Assembly: GCF_017309585.1 (NCBI RefSeq)
Contig: NZ_CP071321.1
Coordinates: forward strand, 310,001 to 374,000
Reading direction: 5' to 3'
DNA: 64,000 nt
From: Nitrogeniibacter aestuarii
GTDB lineage: Bacteria; Pseudomonadota; Gammaproteobacteria; Burkholderiales; Rhodocyclaceae
The notes beneath the pieces are model-generated. The model was not told the DNA's origin and searched no databases. It worked only from the letters and a program-made list of their open reading frames with translations. Of this stretch, positions 1-8,129 are shown in pieces. Position numbers and translations under genes: made by a program. Position 1 is the stretch's first letter, and each line of letters starts with the position of its first letter.

Positions 1-194
1 CCTTCCAGTGCGAAGACACGGCGCATGATCAGATCGCGGCCCGCCGGATCAAGATCGGTCATTTCGGCCATATGCTCAGTCCAGATCACCCGGCAATAGC
101 CGGCATAGTCGGCGTCCTCGACGCGGATGATTCGACAGTGCTCATCCTGCCAGAGGATGTTCTCGCCTTCGGTCCGGCACAGGGGGCAGGTCAT
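1..194 (-). CDS. HIT-family (histidine triad) protein, N-terminal fragment
   Basis: Only the first 64 codons are present; the gene runs off the left edge of the window. The start is the ATG complementary to 192-194, giving MTCPLCRTEGENILWQDEHC and then a segment reading YAGYCRVIW. A CPLC pair at residues 3-6, a conserved W-x-D stretch and a 'YxGYCRVI' strand are typical of the N-terminus of proteobacterial HIT proteins, which bind nucleotides and hydrolyse or transfer nucleotidyl groups. The diagnostic HxHxH motif would lie outside the window, so the call rests on N-terminal similarity only. It is followed upstream on the same strand by a glutamine amidotransferase gene 90 bp away, probably in the same transcription unit. 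Confidence 0.7.
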   Translation of the reverse strand, partial: MTCPLCRTEGENILWQDEHCRIIRVEDADYAGYCRVIWTEHMAEMTDLDPAGRDLIMRRVFALE

Positions 195-284
195 GATCGT
201 TCGCAGGTCTGAATGGCTTGGGCCCGATAGTATGACGGGCTTTGGTGCCATGCGTGTGACGACTGGTCACGGCGGGCGTGTGAA

Positions 285-1088
285 TTATTCCTTGATGAAG
301 GGGCGGGTTGTGTTGTTGCCGAAGGCGTGCGCCTGGCCGTTCTCGAAGCTCAGCAACGTGCCCGGCAGCATGGTGGTCCACGCTTCATTGTCGGTCAGAG
401 GGGTGGTGGCAATGACTGCCACCCGGTCGTCTGGCGTGGTGACGTCGCTGAAATCCACGCTCACATCCTGGTCCATCAGGTGAGCTTCGGCAAACGGGGC
501 CTTGCGGACGATGTAGGCCAGGCGCGAAGCGCAATGGGCGAACAGCCAGCGACCGTTGGAGAGCAGGAAGTTGAATTCCCCGTGGGCGCCGATGTCGGCG
601 GCCAGTCCGACCAGGTCGGCATGAAGCACGTCGAGTGTCGGCGGTACTTTCGGGTAGCGCTGGGCCAGCGTGTCGAGGATATGACAGAACGCCCGCTCGG
701 AGTCGGTGTCGCCCACGGGCAGGAACCGGCCGGAGTAGTTTGGGGCGAACGCCTTCAGGTCGCCGTTGTGGGCGAACAGCCAGTACTGTCCCCACAATTC
801 GCGGATGAACGGATGGGTGTTCTCCAGCGCGATGCGTCCGTGGGTGGCCTTGCGGATGTGAGCAATGACGTTGAGGGAACGGATCGGGTAGTGGCGGACG
901 AGCTCGGCCACGGGGGAGTCGACGCTGGGTCGTGAATCCACGAACACCCGGCAACCATCGCCTTCGAAAAAGCCGATGCCCCAGCCGTCCCGGTGGTGAT
1001 CCGTCAGGCCGCCCCGTGCCTGAAAGCCGGTGAAGGAAAAGCAGATGTCGGTCGGCGTATTGCAGTTCATGCCGAGGAGTTGGCACAT
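285..1088 (-). CDS. Class II glutamine amidotransferase (YafJ-like)
   Basis: The product has 267 residues, close to E. coli YafJ. It begins MCQLLGMNCNTPTDICFSF, so Cys2 becomes the N-terminal catalytic nucleophile after Met removal, as in Ntn-type glutamine amidotransferases. Supporting motifs are HRDGWGIGFF (around residue 33), HIRKATHGRIALENTHPF (around 77) and LFAHNGDL (around 105), which form the glutaminase pocket. No synthase domain follows, so the acceptor of the ammonia is unknown. The start is backed by a good ribosome site (AGGAGACC) just upstream. It lies 9 bp after the DUF1499 gene on the same strand and is probably co-transcribed. Assignment to the family is secure; the physiological role is not. 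Confidence 0.9.
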   Translation of the reverse strand: MCQLLGMNCNTPTDICFSFTGFQARGGLTDHHRDGWGIGFFEGDGCRVFVDSRPSVDSPVAELVRHYPIRSLNVIAHIRKATHGRIALENTHPFIRELWGQYWLFAHNGDLKAFAPNYSGRFLPVGDTDSERAFCHILDTLAQRYPKVPPTLDVLHADLVGLAADIGAHGEFNFLLSNGRWLFAHCASRLAYIVRKAPFAEAHLMDQDVSVDFSDVTTPDDRVAVIATTPLTDNEAWTTMLPGTLLSFENGQAHAFGNNTTRPFIKE

Positions 1089-1097
1089 GGCGGTCTC

Positions 1098-1538
1098 CTA
1101 GGGGGATTGGTCCTCACGGGCGCGCTCGAGCAAGCGCTCAATGCGCCGGCCATTGACCCCCATATCCCAGTAGCCCGAACAGGCACCGCTGCGCATGGCC
1201 AGTGAGCCGTCCGGGCGGGAGATGAAGTGGGCTTCATCGACGAAGCCGAACAGACGCGACTTGAAATGGGCAATCAGCCAGTTGTCGCCTTCAGCGACGA
1301 TGCTGCTGCGTGCCTCGGCTTCGACTGCGCGACGCACTTGTGCCAGGGAAACATCGGTCGGTGCCGGCAGGCGTCGGTTCGACTTGGCGTGGTCGGTCGA
1401 TACGCAGTTGGGGGTGTCGGGGCAGGGCATGAGCTGCTCTGCCGGATTGTCGATGGTGGTGCCGTGGCAGCTGGTATAGGCGTGAGCGGACATGGTCGAA
1501 GCGCAGAGCAGGAGGCTGAGGAGCAGTCGCGAGGCCAT
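1098..1538 (-). CDS. DUF1499-type exported protein
   Basis: The product has 146 residues with a clear signal peptide (MASRLLLSLLLCASTMSAHA, cleavage after AHA). The mature part carries the CPDTPNCVSTD signature around residue 39 typical of DUF1499 proteins, followed by 'FGFVDEAHFISRPDG' and an arginine-rich C-terminus. Four cysteines in the mature protein could form disulfides in the periplasm. The family has no established biochemical function. Its ATG overlaps the stop codon of the upstream DUF3617 gene (TGATG), so translation is probably coupled. Confidence 0.8.
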   Translation of the reverse strand: MASRLLLSLLLCASTMSAHAYTSCHGTTIDNPAEQLMPCPDTPNCVSTDHAKSNRRLPAPTDVSLAQVRRAVEAEARSSIVAEGDNWLIAHFKSRLFGFVDEAHFISRPDGSLAMRSGACSGYWDMGVNGRRIERLLERAREDQSP

Positions 1539-2044
1539 CAGCGCGCGCCGGGCATCCGCTTCATGAGCTCATTGAGGTTGATGCCGCCGGGCAGGCCCTG
1601 CATGATCACGTCCCCCGGTTGCTGGCCGGCCTGACAGGGGCCCAACCACCGGGCATCGATGCGGGTGGTGTTCTGTTGCATCCCGTTCAGTGGCGGCGAG
1701 AAGGTGGTGAGCACTTGCCCGGCAATGTGGCTGGTGAAATCACCGCTGAAACTCCCGCGACTGGTGGCGGTACTGCCGCCGGCCTGACACACGGATTCGA
1801 CGGTGATGCGGTCACCCTCCTGGCGGATGTCCAGCTTGCTGCAGTTCGATACCCCTTGCTGGATGGCCATGTCGTCGAGGCTGCCGTCGGTGCACACGTG
1901 CACCGCGTGGGTGAAACCGCCGGTCTGGGACATCTGGACCCGATGTTCCCAGAGGCCGGCCTTGCGCTGGGGCAGGTCGGTGGCGGCGAGGCTGATGGCC
2001 GAGGTCAGCGAGAGCAGCAGGCCCAGAGTCGTTTTCATGTGCAT
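1538..2044 (-). CDS. DUF3617-type exported protein
   Basis: The product has 168 residues, or 166 if translation begins at the second ATG (2038), which gives the more typical MKTTLGLLLSLTSAISLAA signal peptide. The mature protein has the DUF3617 pattern: 'RKAGLWEHRVQMSQTGG' near the N-terminus, a Cys in 'VHVCTDG', 'NCSKLDIRQEGDRITVESVC' in the middle and 'TTRIDARWLGPC' near the end. Such proteins are small periplasmic beta-rich proteins of unknown function. It overlaps the DUF1499 gene by one base and follows gatB by 25 bp on the same strand. Confidence 0.8.
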   Translation of the reverse strand: MHMKTTLGLLLSLTSAISLAATDLPQRKAGLWEHRVQMSQTGGFTHAVHVCTDGSLDDMAIQQGVSNCSKLDIRQEGDRITVESVCQAGGSTATSRGSFSGDFTSHIAGQVLTTFSPPLNGMQQNTTRIDARWLGPCQAGQQPGDVIMQGLPGGINLNELMKRMPGAR

Positions 2045-2069
2045 TGGACTGTGGCGCCGGTGTCCGAGT

Positions 2070-3530
2070 TCAGCCGGCCAGTTTGGCGCGCAGCAACTCG
2101 TTGACCTGTGCCGGATTGGCCTTGCCGCGCGACGCCTTCATCACCTGCCCGACGAGGGCGTTGAGTGCCTTTTCCTTGCCAGCGCGGAATTCTTCGACGT
2201 TCTTGGCGTTGTTGGCGATCACTTCGTCGACGATGCGCTCCAGCTCGCCCGTGTCGTTCATCTGCTTGAGCCCTTCGGCCTCGATGATGGCGTCCACGTC
2301 ATTACCGTTGCCGCTCCACAGCGCTTCGAAGACCTTCTTGGCGGCGTTGTTGGAGATGGTGCCATCACCAATGCGCATCACCAGCTTGGCCAGCTGGCCC
2401 GGCTTGAGGGGCGCGTCGACGAGTTCGAGTTCTTCCTTGTTCAGGCGTTTGGCCAGCTCACCCATGACCCAGTTGGCGCAGGGTTTGGCGAGTTTGTCGC
2501 CGGCGACGGCGACTGTGGCTTCGAAGTAGGCGGCGATATCGCGGTTTGCGGTGAGTGTTTGCGCGTCATAGGGCGTCAGGCCCCAGTCGCTCACGAAGCG
2601 TGCGCGCATGGCCGCCGGCAGCTCGGGCATGATTTCGCGGGCGCGCTCGATCTCTTCGTCGGTGATCACCAGCGGTAGCAGATCGGGGTCCGGGAAGTAG
2701 CGGTAGTCGTGGGCGTCTTCCTTGGTACGCATCACGCGCGTCTCGCCCGTGTCCGGGTCGAACAGCACCGTGGCCTGCTGCACTGTGCCGCCGTCCTCGA
2801 TGTGCTCGATCTGCCACTGGATCTCGTAGTCGATCGCCTGCTGCAGGAAGCGGAAGGAGTTCAGGTTCTTGATCTCGCGTCGGGTGCCGAATTCTTCCTG
2901 ACCGCGCGGGCGCACCGACACGTTGGCGTCACAGCGGAAGGAGCCCTCCTGCATGTTGCCGTCGCAGATGTCGATCCAGCGCACCAGGGTGTGCAGCGCG
3001 CGGGCGTAGGCGACGGCTTCGGCCGAAGAGCGCATGTCGGGTTCCGAGACGATCTCGAGCAGGGGCGTGCCGGCACGGTTGAGGTCGATGCCGCTCATGC
3101 CGTGGAAGTCTTCATGCAGGCTCTTGCCGGCATCTTCTTCCAGATGGGCGCGGGTCAGGTTGATGGTCTTTTCGTAGGCGTTGTCGCCCTCGCCGACCTG
3201 AACGGTCACCTGACCGCCGACCACCACGGGCAGCTCGAACTGGCTGATCTGGTAGCCCTTGGGCAGATCGGGGTAGAAGTAGTTCTTGCGGGCGAACACG
3301 CTCTTTTTGGCCACTTCCGCGCCAATGGCCAGGCCGAAGCGGATGGCGCGCTCGACGGCACCCTTGTTGAGCACCGGCAGCACGCCGGGCAGGGCGATGT
3401 CCACGCCGCAGGCCTGTGCATTGGGCTCTGCGCCGAAGGCTGTGCTGGCGCCCGAGAAAATCTTGGAGGCGGTATTGAGCTGGGCGTGAATTTCCAGCCC
3501 GATGACGACTTCCCAATCCTGACGACTCAT
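2070..3530 (-). CDS. gatB: Asp-tRNA(Asn)/Glu-tRNA(Gln) amidotransferase subunit B
   Basis: GatB recognises the misacylated tRNA and activates it (kinase-like step) for amidation by ammonia delivered from GatA in the GatCAB complex. The 486-residue product starts MSRQDWEVVIGLEIHAQL, matching the conserved GatB N-terminus; an in-frame start 51 bp further upstream is possible but adds an atypical extension. Family motifs include YFYPDLPKGYQISQFE (around residue 83), 'EDAGKSLHE', 'NRAGTPLLEIVSEPD' and 'RCDANVSVRP'. The C-terminal tail is the helical YqeY-like domain ending 'NPAQVNELLRAKL'. A lipoprotein gene separates it from gatA. Confidence 0.97.
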   Translation of the reverse strand: MSRQDWEVVIGLEIHAQLNTASKIFSGASTAFGAEPNAQACGVDIALPGVLPVLNKGAVERAIRFGLAIGAEVAKKSVFARKNYFYPDLPKGYQISQFELPVVVGGQVTVQVGEGDNAYEKTINLTRAHLEEDAGKSLHEDFHGMSGIDLNRAGTPLLEIVSEPDMRSSAEAVAYARALHTLVRWIDICDGNMQEGSFRCDANVSVRPRGQEEFGTRREIKNLNSFRFLQQAIDYEIQWQIEHIEDGGTVQQATVLFDPDTGETRVMRTKEDAHDYRYFPDPDLLPLVITDEEIERAREIMPELPAAMRARFVSDWGLTPYDAQTLTANRDIAAYFEATVAVAGDKLAKPCANWVMGELAKRLNKEELELVDAPLKPGQLAKLVMRIGDGTISNNAAKKVFEALWSGNGNDVDAIIEAEGLKQMNDTGELERIVDEVIANNAKNVEEFRAGKEKALNALVGQVMKASRGKANPAQVNELLRAKLAG

Positions 3531-3587
3531 GGTGTTTTGCTCTGTCTTTCCATCAAAGTGCCGGCCGGTGCCGACACGCATTGTTCA

Positions 3588-4172
3588 TCAATCGCAGCGC
3601 CCGACCCGACGGTCGAAGAGCACCGGCAGCATGTCGCCGAACGCCTGGCCCGGCTGACAGTACGACTCGCAGCCGTGATAGGCGAGCACCACCTGAGGGC
3701 CCTGCTCCCACATGCGCAGCACGCACGCCGAGCCTCGACGGTCCCGCAGTTCGATGCTGGGCATGGCTTTGGTCTGTGCGAAATCGGGCAGTGCGAATTC
3801 GCAGCTGCCTCTGGGCTGTGCCAGGCGCGTGCGCAGGTAGCGCACCTGGCCGCCACGCACGTCCACATCAGCCTGCACGGTGTGCTTGCGCTCATCCATG
3901 GCCGCGCAGCGCATGGCGAGCGTGATCGGCTTTGCCGTCATGGCGCGGGTGGGGCGGCCGGCACGCGGCGCCGGGGGCGCTGGTGGTGTCTTGGCCAGTG
4001 GCGCCGGGGGCAGATCCCGCAGTTGCGGGCCCTGGGCCTCCGGGAGCGGGGGCTCCACGGGGGGCGGTGTTTCCGGTGCGGGTCGATAGGGGGGCAGGGG
4101 CGATGCGCAAGCGGCCAGCCCGGCTGCCAGCGCAACCAGGCTGAGATGGCGGCTGGCGCGGCTCGAGATCAC
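3588..4172 (-). CDS. Proline-rich predicted lipoprotein of unknown function
   Basis: The product has 194 residues. A short basic N-terminus is followed by a hydrophobic stretch ending LAAGLAAC, a lipobox with the acylated cysteine at about residue 22. Residues 25-70 are strongly proline-rich, probably a spacer crossing the periplasm, and the C-terminal 115 residues hold five cysteines (AMRCAAMD, GSCEFAL, SACVLRMW, GCESYCQPG, VGRCD). I recognise no named family. The gene overlaps gatA by 4 bp (ATGA), so it is translationally coupled to it and inserted between gatA and gatB, although nothing suggests a role in tRNA amidation. Confidence 0.75.
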   Translation of the reverse strand: MISSRASRHLSLVALAAGLAACASPLPPYRPAPETPPPVEPPLPEAQGPQLRDLPPAPLAKTPPAPPAPRAGRPTRAMTAKPITLAMRCAAMDERKHTVQADVDVRGGQVRYLRTRLAQPRGSCEFALPDFAQTKAMPSIELRDRRGSACVLRMWEQGPQVVLAYHGCESYCQPGQAFGDMLPVLFDRRVGRCD

Positions 4173-5623
4173 CCCAGCTCCGGCGAGCGCAGGTGCCAGT
4201 CCGTGGCTTGCTGGAAGCCATGGGCAGCCTGCAGCAGGCGCGCTTCATCGAAATAGTTGCCGATCAGCTGCAGGCCCACGGGCAGGTCGTTCGCCCCCGT
4301 GCCGCAGGGCAGGGAGAGGCCCGGCAGGCCGGCCAGGTTGACGGCGATGGTGTAGATATCCTGCAAGTACATCTGCACCGGGTCGTCGCTCTTCTCGCCG
4401 ATGGCCCAGGCCACCGTCGGGCTGGTGGGGCCGGCGATGACGTCGCACTGTTCGAACGCCTTCTGGAAGTCCTGCGCGATCAGTCGGCGCAGCTTCTGGG
4501 CCTTGAGGTAATAAGCGTCGTAGTAGCCATGTGAAAGCACGTAGGTGCCCACCAGAATGCGGCGCTTCACCTCGGCGCCGAAGCCTTCGGCGCGACTCTT
4601 CTCGTACATGCTCTCCAGACTGTCATAGCCCTCGGCACGGTGGCCATAGCGCACGCCATCGAATCGTGACAGGTTGGAGCTGGCCTCTGCCGGGGCGATC
4701 ACGTAATACGCCGGGATCGCCAGCTTGGCATTGGGCAGACTGACTTCCACCGTGGTGGCGCCCAGTTCGCGATACTTGGCGATGGCCGCGTCGATGGCCA
4801 GGCGCACGTCGGCATCCATGCCGTCAGCGAAGAATTCGGTCGGCAGGCCGATGCGCAGGCCGGCCAGTGGCTTGTCGAGATCGCGGGTGTAGTCTTCGGC
4901 GGGCCGGTCGATGCTGGTCGAATCGCGCGGATCGAAGCCGGCCATGGCCGAGAGCAGCAGGGCGCAGTCCTGAGCGCTGCGACCGAAGGCGCCACCCTGA
5001 TCAAGGGAAGATGCGTAGGCAATCATGCCGTAGCGGCTGACTACGCCGTAAGTGGGCTTGATGCCGGTGACGCCGTTCATGGCGGCCGGCTGGCGCACGG
5101 AGCCGCCCGTGTCGGTGCCGGTGGCCATGGGGACCATGCGCGCCGCCACGGCGACGGCCGAACCACCCGATGAGCCGCCTGCAACGCGGTCCTGCTGCCA
5201 GGCATTGCGCGTCGGGCCGTAGTGCGTGTTTTCATTGGACGAGCCCATGGCGAACTCGTCCATATTGGTCTTGCCGACCAAGACCGCTCCGGCTGCCTTG
5301 AGCTGGCTGACCACATGGGCGTCGTAGGGGCTCACGAAGTTGTCGAGCATCTTCGAGGCACAGCTGGTGCGCAGGCCCTCGGTGCAGAAGACGTCCTTGT
5401 GGGCGAGCGGAATGCCGGTCAGCGGGCCGGCGTGACCCGCTGCGATGCGTTCATCGGCCGCTCGTGCCGCCGCTAGCGCACCTTCGTGGTCCACCGTGAT
5501 GAAGGCGTTGAGGGTCGGGTTGAGGGCGTCGATGCGTGACAGGCAGGCCCGCGTCAGTTCGACGCTGGAGACCAGCTTGCCCTGCAGGGCAGCGGCAAGT
5601 TCGGTGAGACTGGATTGGATCAT
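4169..5623 (-). CDS. gatA: Asp-tRNA(Asn)/Glu-tRNA(Gln) amidotransferase subunit A
   Basis: GatA is the glutaminase subunit of GatCAB and releases ammonia from glutamine for tRNA amidation. The 484-residue product begins MIQSSLTELAAALQGKLVSS; a start 24 bp upstream is possible but less typical. The amidase-signature Ser-cisSer-Lys triad is visible: Lys in 'IPLAHKDVFCTEG', and the two serines in 'VAGGSSGGSAVAVAA' and 'TGTDTGGSVRQPAA'. Full length for the family. It lies 33 bp after gatC and overlaps the following lipoprotein gene. Confidence 0.97.
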   Translation of the reverse strand: MIQSSLTELAAALQGKLVSSVELTRACLSRIDALNPTLNAFITVDHEGALAAARAADERIAAGHAGPLTGIPLAHKDVFCTEGLRTSCASKMLDNFVSPYDAHVVSQLKAAGAVLVGKTNMDEFAMGSSNENTHYGPTRNAWQQDRVAGGSSGGSAVAVAARMVPMATGTDTGGSVRQPAAMNGVTGIKPTYGVVSRYGMIAYASSLDQGGAFGRSAQDCALLLSAMAGFDPRDSTSIDRPAEDYTRDLDKPLAGLRIGLPTEFFADGMDADVRLAIDAAIAKYRELGATTVEVSLPNAKLAIPAYYVIAPAEASSNLSRFDGVRYGHRAEGYDSLESMYEKSRAEGFGAEVKRRILVGTYVLSHGYYDAYYLKAQKLRRLIAQDFQKAFEQCDVIAGPTSPTVAWAIGEKSDDPVQMYLQDIYTIAVNLAGLPGLSLPCGTGANDLPVGLQLIGNYFDEARLLQAAHGFQQATDWHLRSPELG

Positions 5624-5656
5624 GATGTGCTTCGTGCGCCGGGGCATGCGCCCGGG

Positions 5657-5944
5657 TTATTCGATGACCTGGGGGACGAGATACAGCCCGGCTTCGGTCT
5701 GGGGAGCGACCGCCTGGAAGGCCTCGCGCCGATTCTCTTCGGTGGCCGCGTCGTCTCGCAGGCGCTGTGCCACGTCCTGCGGGTGCGACATGGGCTCGAT
5801 GCCGGTGGTGTCCACCGCCTGCATCTGCTCGATCAGGCCGAAGATGTTGTTGAGCTTGTCGAGGGTGTCCTGTGCCTCGCCGTCGGCCAGCTCGATACGG
5901 GCGAGCCGGGCAATCTTATGGACCTCTTCGAGCGAAAGAGACAT
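5657..5944 (-). CDS. gatC: Asp-tRNA(Asn)/Glu-tRNA(Gln) amidotransferase subunit C
   Basis: The product has 95 residues, the usual GatC length. It starts MSLSLEEVHKIARLARIELA and contains 'LNNIFGLIEQMQAVDTTGIEPMSHP', the linker that wraps around GatA and stabilises the GatA-GatB interface. It is the first gene of the minus-strand gatCA-lipoprotein-gatB row and is transcribed away from mreB across a 160-bp AT-richer intergenic stretch. Confidence 0.95.
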   Translation of the reverse strand: MSLSLEEVHKIARLARIELADGEAQDTLDKLNNIFGLIEQMQAVDTTGIEPMSHPQDVAQRLRDDAATEENRREAFQAVAPQTEAGLYLVPQVIE

Positions 5945-6104
5945 GACGAGATAAACCTGCTTAAATCACAAGGGTTTGTAGGTTATCATAATCGTTTATG
6001 TTCACTAGGGCCTGATCTCGTTCTCGTGCTGTCTGCTGCGATACCTGCCGGACAGACCAGCGATGAGGCCTTACGCAACCCCCAAAGGACTTTTCGGGAC
6101 TTCC
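5945..6104. promoter_or_regulatory. Divergent intergenic region between gatC and mreB
   Basis: This 160-bp stretch is visibly AT-richer than the flanking genes, especially 5962-6006, and separates two divergent operons, so it should hold both promoters. Candidate -10 hexamers are CATAAT (plus strand, near 5987) and TATGAT (minus strand, same stretch), but no convincing -35 partner at correct spacing is seen for either. The core promoters are therefore not assigned. An AAAGGA sequence 15 bp before the mreB ATG is too distant for an ideal ribosome site; CGGGAC just upstream may serve. Confidence 0.45.
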
Positions 6105-7148
6105 ATGTTTGGATTTTTGCGTTCGTATTTTTCCAATGACCTTGCGATTGACCTGGGTACTGCCAACACCCTGATTTACGTGCGCGCCAAGGGCATTGTG
6201 TTGGACGAGCCGTCTGTCGTTGCCATTCGCACCGAGGGCGGCCCCAATGCCAAGAAAACCATCCAGGCCGTCGGTCACGCCGCCAAGCAGATGCTGGGCA
6301 AGACGCCGGGCAACATCACCGCGATCCGCCCCATGAAGGACGGCGTGATTGCCGACTTCGTCGTTACCGAGCAGATGATCAAGCAGTTCATCAAGAAGGT
6401 GCACGACTCCCGCCTGTTCTCGCCGAGCCCGCGCATCATCGTGTGCGTGCCCTGCGGCTCCACCCAGGTCGAGCGCCGGGCGATTCGTGATGCAGCCCTC
6501 GCTGCCGGCGCGAGCCAGGTCTACCTCATCGAAGAGCCCATGGCTGCCGCCATTGGTGCCGGCCTGCCGGTGGCCGATGCGACCGGTTCCATGGTGGTCG
6601 ATATCGGGGGCGGCACCACGGAAGTGGGCGTGATCTCCCTGGGCGGCATGGTGTATTCCGGCTCGGTGCGCGTGGGGGGCGACAAGTTCGACGACGCCAT
6701 CGTCAATTACATCCGCCGCAACTACGGCATGCTCATCGGCGATACCACGGCCGAGAACATCAAGAAGGAAATCGGTTCTGCCTTCCCGGGCTCCGAAGTC
6801 AAGGAGATGGAAGTGAAGGGCCGCAACCTGGCCGAGGGTATTCCCCGCAGCTTCACCATTTCCTCCAACGAAATCCTCGAAGCGCTCAACGAGCCGCTCA
6901 ATCAGATCGTCTCTGCCGTCAAGATCGCGCTCGAGCAGACGCCGCCCGAGCTGGGCGCCGACATTGCCGAGCGCGGCATGGTGCTGACCGGCGGTGGTGC
7001 GCTACTGCGCGATCTGGATCGATTGCTCATGGAAGAAACGGGTCTGCCGGTGATCGTGGCCGATGAGCCGCTTACCTGCGTGGCCCGTGGCTCCGGCATG
7101 GCGCTGGAAAAGATGGACAAGCTCGGTTCCATCTTCACTTCAGAGTGA
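6105..7148 (+). CDS. mreB: Rod shape-determining actin homologue MreB
   Basis: MreB polymerises beneath the inner membrane and directs the elongasome. The 347-residue product starts MFGFLRSYFSNDLAIDLGTA, with the membrane-binding N-terminal segment and the phosphate-1 loop DLGTANTLIY. Other actin-fold motifs are 'VVDIGGGTTEVGVISLGG' (phosphate 2) and 'VLTGGGALLRDLDRLL' (adenosine loop). Length equals that of E. coli MreB. The start was placed at 6105 rather than the in-frame ATG at 6063 because the latter adds 14 unrelated residues. First gene of the cell-shape operon. Confidence 0.97.
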   Translation: MFGFLRSYFSNDLAIDLGTANTLIYVRAKGIVLDEPSVVAIRTEGGPNAKKTIQAVGHAAKQMLGKTPGNITAIRPMKDGVIADFVVTEQMIKQFIKKVHDSRLFSPSPRIIVCVPCGSTQVERRAIRDAALAAGASQVYLIEEPMAAAIGAGLPVADATGSMVVDIGGGTTEVGVISLGGMVYSGSVRVGGDKFDDAIVNYIRRNYGMLIGDTTAENIKKEIGSAFPGSEVKEMEVKGRNLAEGIPRSFTISSNEILEALNEPLNQIVSAVKIALEQTPPELGADIAERGMVLTGGGALLRDLDRLLMEETGLPVIVADEPLTCVARGSGMALEKMDKLGSIFTSE

Positions 7149-7159
7149 TCTTGTGTTCC

Positions 7160-7185
7160 CGGATGCGCCGATCCCGGCGCATCCG
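7160..7185 (+). terminator. Perfect 11-bp hairpin between mreB and mreC
   Basis: The arms CGGATGCGCCG (7160-7170) and CGGCGCATCCG (7175-7185) are perfectly complementary around a 4-base loop. The following bases are only weakly T-rich, so this is more likely a partial terminator or mRNA-stabilising hairpin than a full stop. It would allow mreB to be expressed above mreCD, which are needed in smaller amounts. Confidence 0.55.
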
Positions 7186-7213
7186 CCCTGTTTGCCTTAC
7201 CTGACGTCGCCAC

Positions 7214-8122
7214 GTGGTCGGTCATCAGCCTCCTCCGATATTCCGCCGTGGCCCCGCACCGCTGGTGCGGCTCTTCCTGCTCGTCTGTATCTGTCTGGGC
7301 ATGCTGGTTGCCGACCTCCAGTTCCGTTACCTGGAAGTGGTCCGCAAGACCGTCTCGGTGGTGCTCTATCCGCTCGAGATTGCTGCCGCCGCGCCGGTGG
7401 AATTCCTCTCCAATGCCTCCCGCTATTTCGCTACGCTCGTCGAAGTGCAGGGCGAGAACCGGCAGTTGCGCCGCAAGGCCCTTGCTGACGCCGATCGCCT
7501 GCTGCGCCAGACCGAACTTGAACGTGAAAACGCCCGCCTGCGTGCGCTGCTGACCATGTCGGAGCGTGTCGGCGTCGAATCCGTTGCGGCCGATGTGCTT
7601 TACGAAGCCCGTGATGCCTTTACGCGCAAGGTGATTCTCGATCGTGGCGCCCAGCACGATGTGGGTGCGGGTCAGGCCGTGGTCGATGAACTCGGCATGG
7701 TCGGTCAGGTGACGCGGGTGTATCCGATTCAGTCCGAGGTCACCCTGGTGACCGACAAGGGGCAGGCTGTGCCGGTGCGGGTGGAACGTACCGGGCAGCG
7801 TGGGGTCGTTTACGGGGCGGGCGACGGCCGCCTGGAGCTTCGCTACCTGCTGGCCAATGCCGATGTGGAGCCGGGCGACCTGCTTGTCACCTCCGGCCTC
7901 GATGACGTGTATCTGTCGGGTATCCCGGTGGCGAAGGTGGTGGCGGTGGATCGCACACGACAGGCCTTTGCGCTGATCACCTGCGAGCCGATCGCCCGGG
8001 TGGGCCAGACCTCGCAGGTGCTGATCCTGGCCCGTGCCGTACCGCTGGCTCCCCAGGAGGCGTCGGCGGATTCCGCCCCCGAGGACGCAGCGGCCGGTGA
8101 GGCTGTGCCGGCCAAGGAATAG
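7214..8122 (+). CDS. mreC: Rod shape-determining protein MreC
   Basis: MreC is a bitopic membrane protein linking MreB, MreD and PBP2. The 302-residue product has a cytoplasmic N-terminus, one transmembrane helix (about residues 16-33, LVRLFLLVCICLGMLVAD), a coiled coil with 'VEVQGENRQLRRKALADADRLLRQTELERENARLRALL' character at about 77-114, and the double beta-barrel core ('VILDRGAQHDVGAGQAVVDELGMVGQV', 'VEPGDLLVTSGLDDVYLSGIPV'). The start is a GTG; a stop codon lies three codons upstream and no ATG is available. The C-terminal 30 residues are Ala/Pro/Glu-rich and probably disordered. Confidence 0.95.
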   Translation: MVGHQPPPIFRRGPAPLVRLFLLVCICLGMLVADLQFRYLEVVRKTVSVVLYPLEIAAAAPVEFLSNASRYFATLVEVQGENRQLRRKALADADRLLRQTELERENARLRALLTMSERVGVESVAADVLYEARDAFTRKVILDRGAQHDVGAGQAVVDELGMVGQVTRVYPIQSEVTLVTDKGQAVPVRVERTGQRGVVYGAGDGRLELRYLLANADVEPGDLLVTSGLDDVYLSGIPVAKVVAVDRTRQAFALITCEPIARVGQTSQVLILARAVPLAPQEASADSAPEDAAAGEAVPAKE

Positions 8123-8129
8123 GGACACC

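Noticed and set aside
2709..4256. A 515-codon open frame on the plus strand opposite gatB and the lipoprotein gene
   Set aside because: It is antisense to gatB with all its motifs, has the Ala/Gly/His-rich composition of a GC-skewed shadow frame and no ribosome site.
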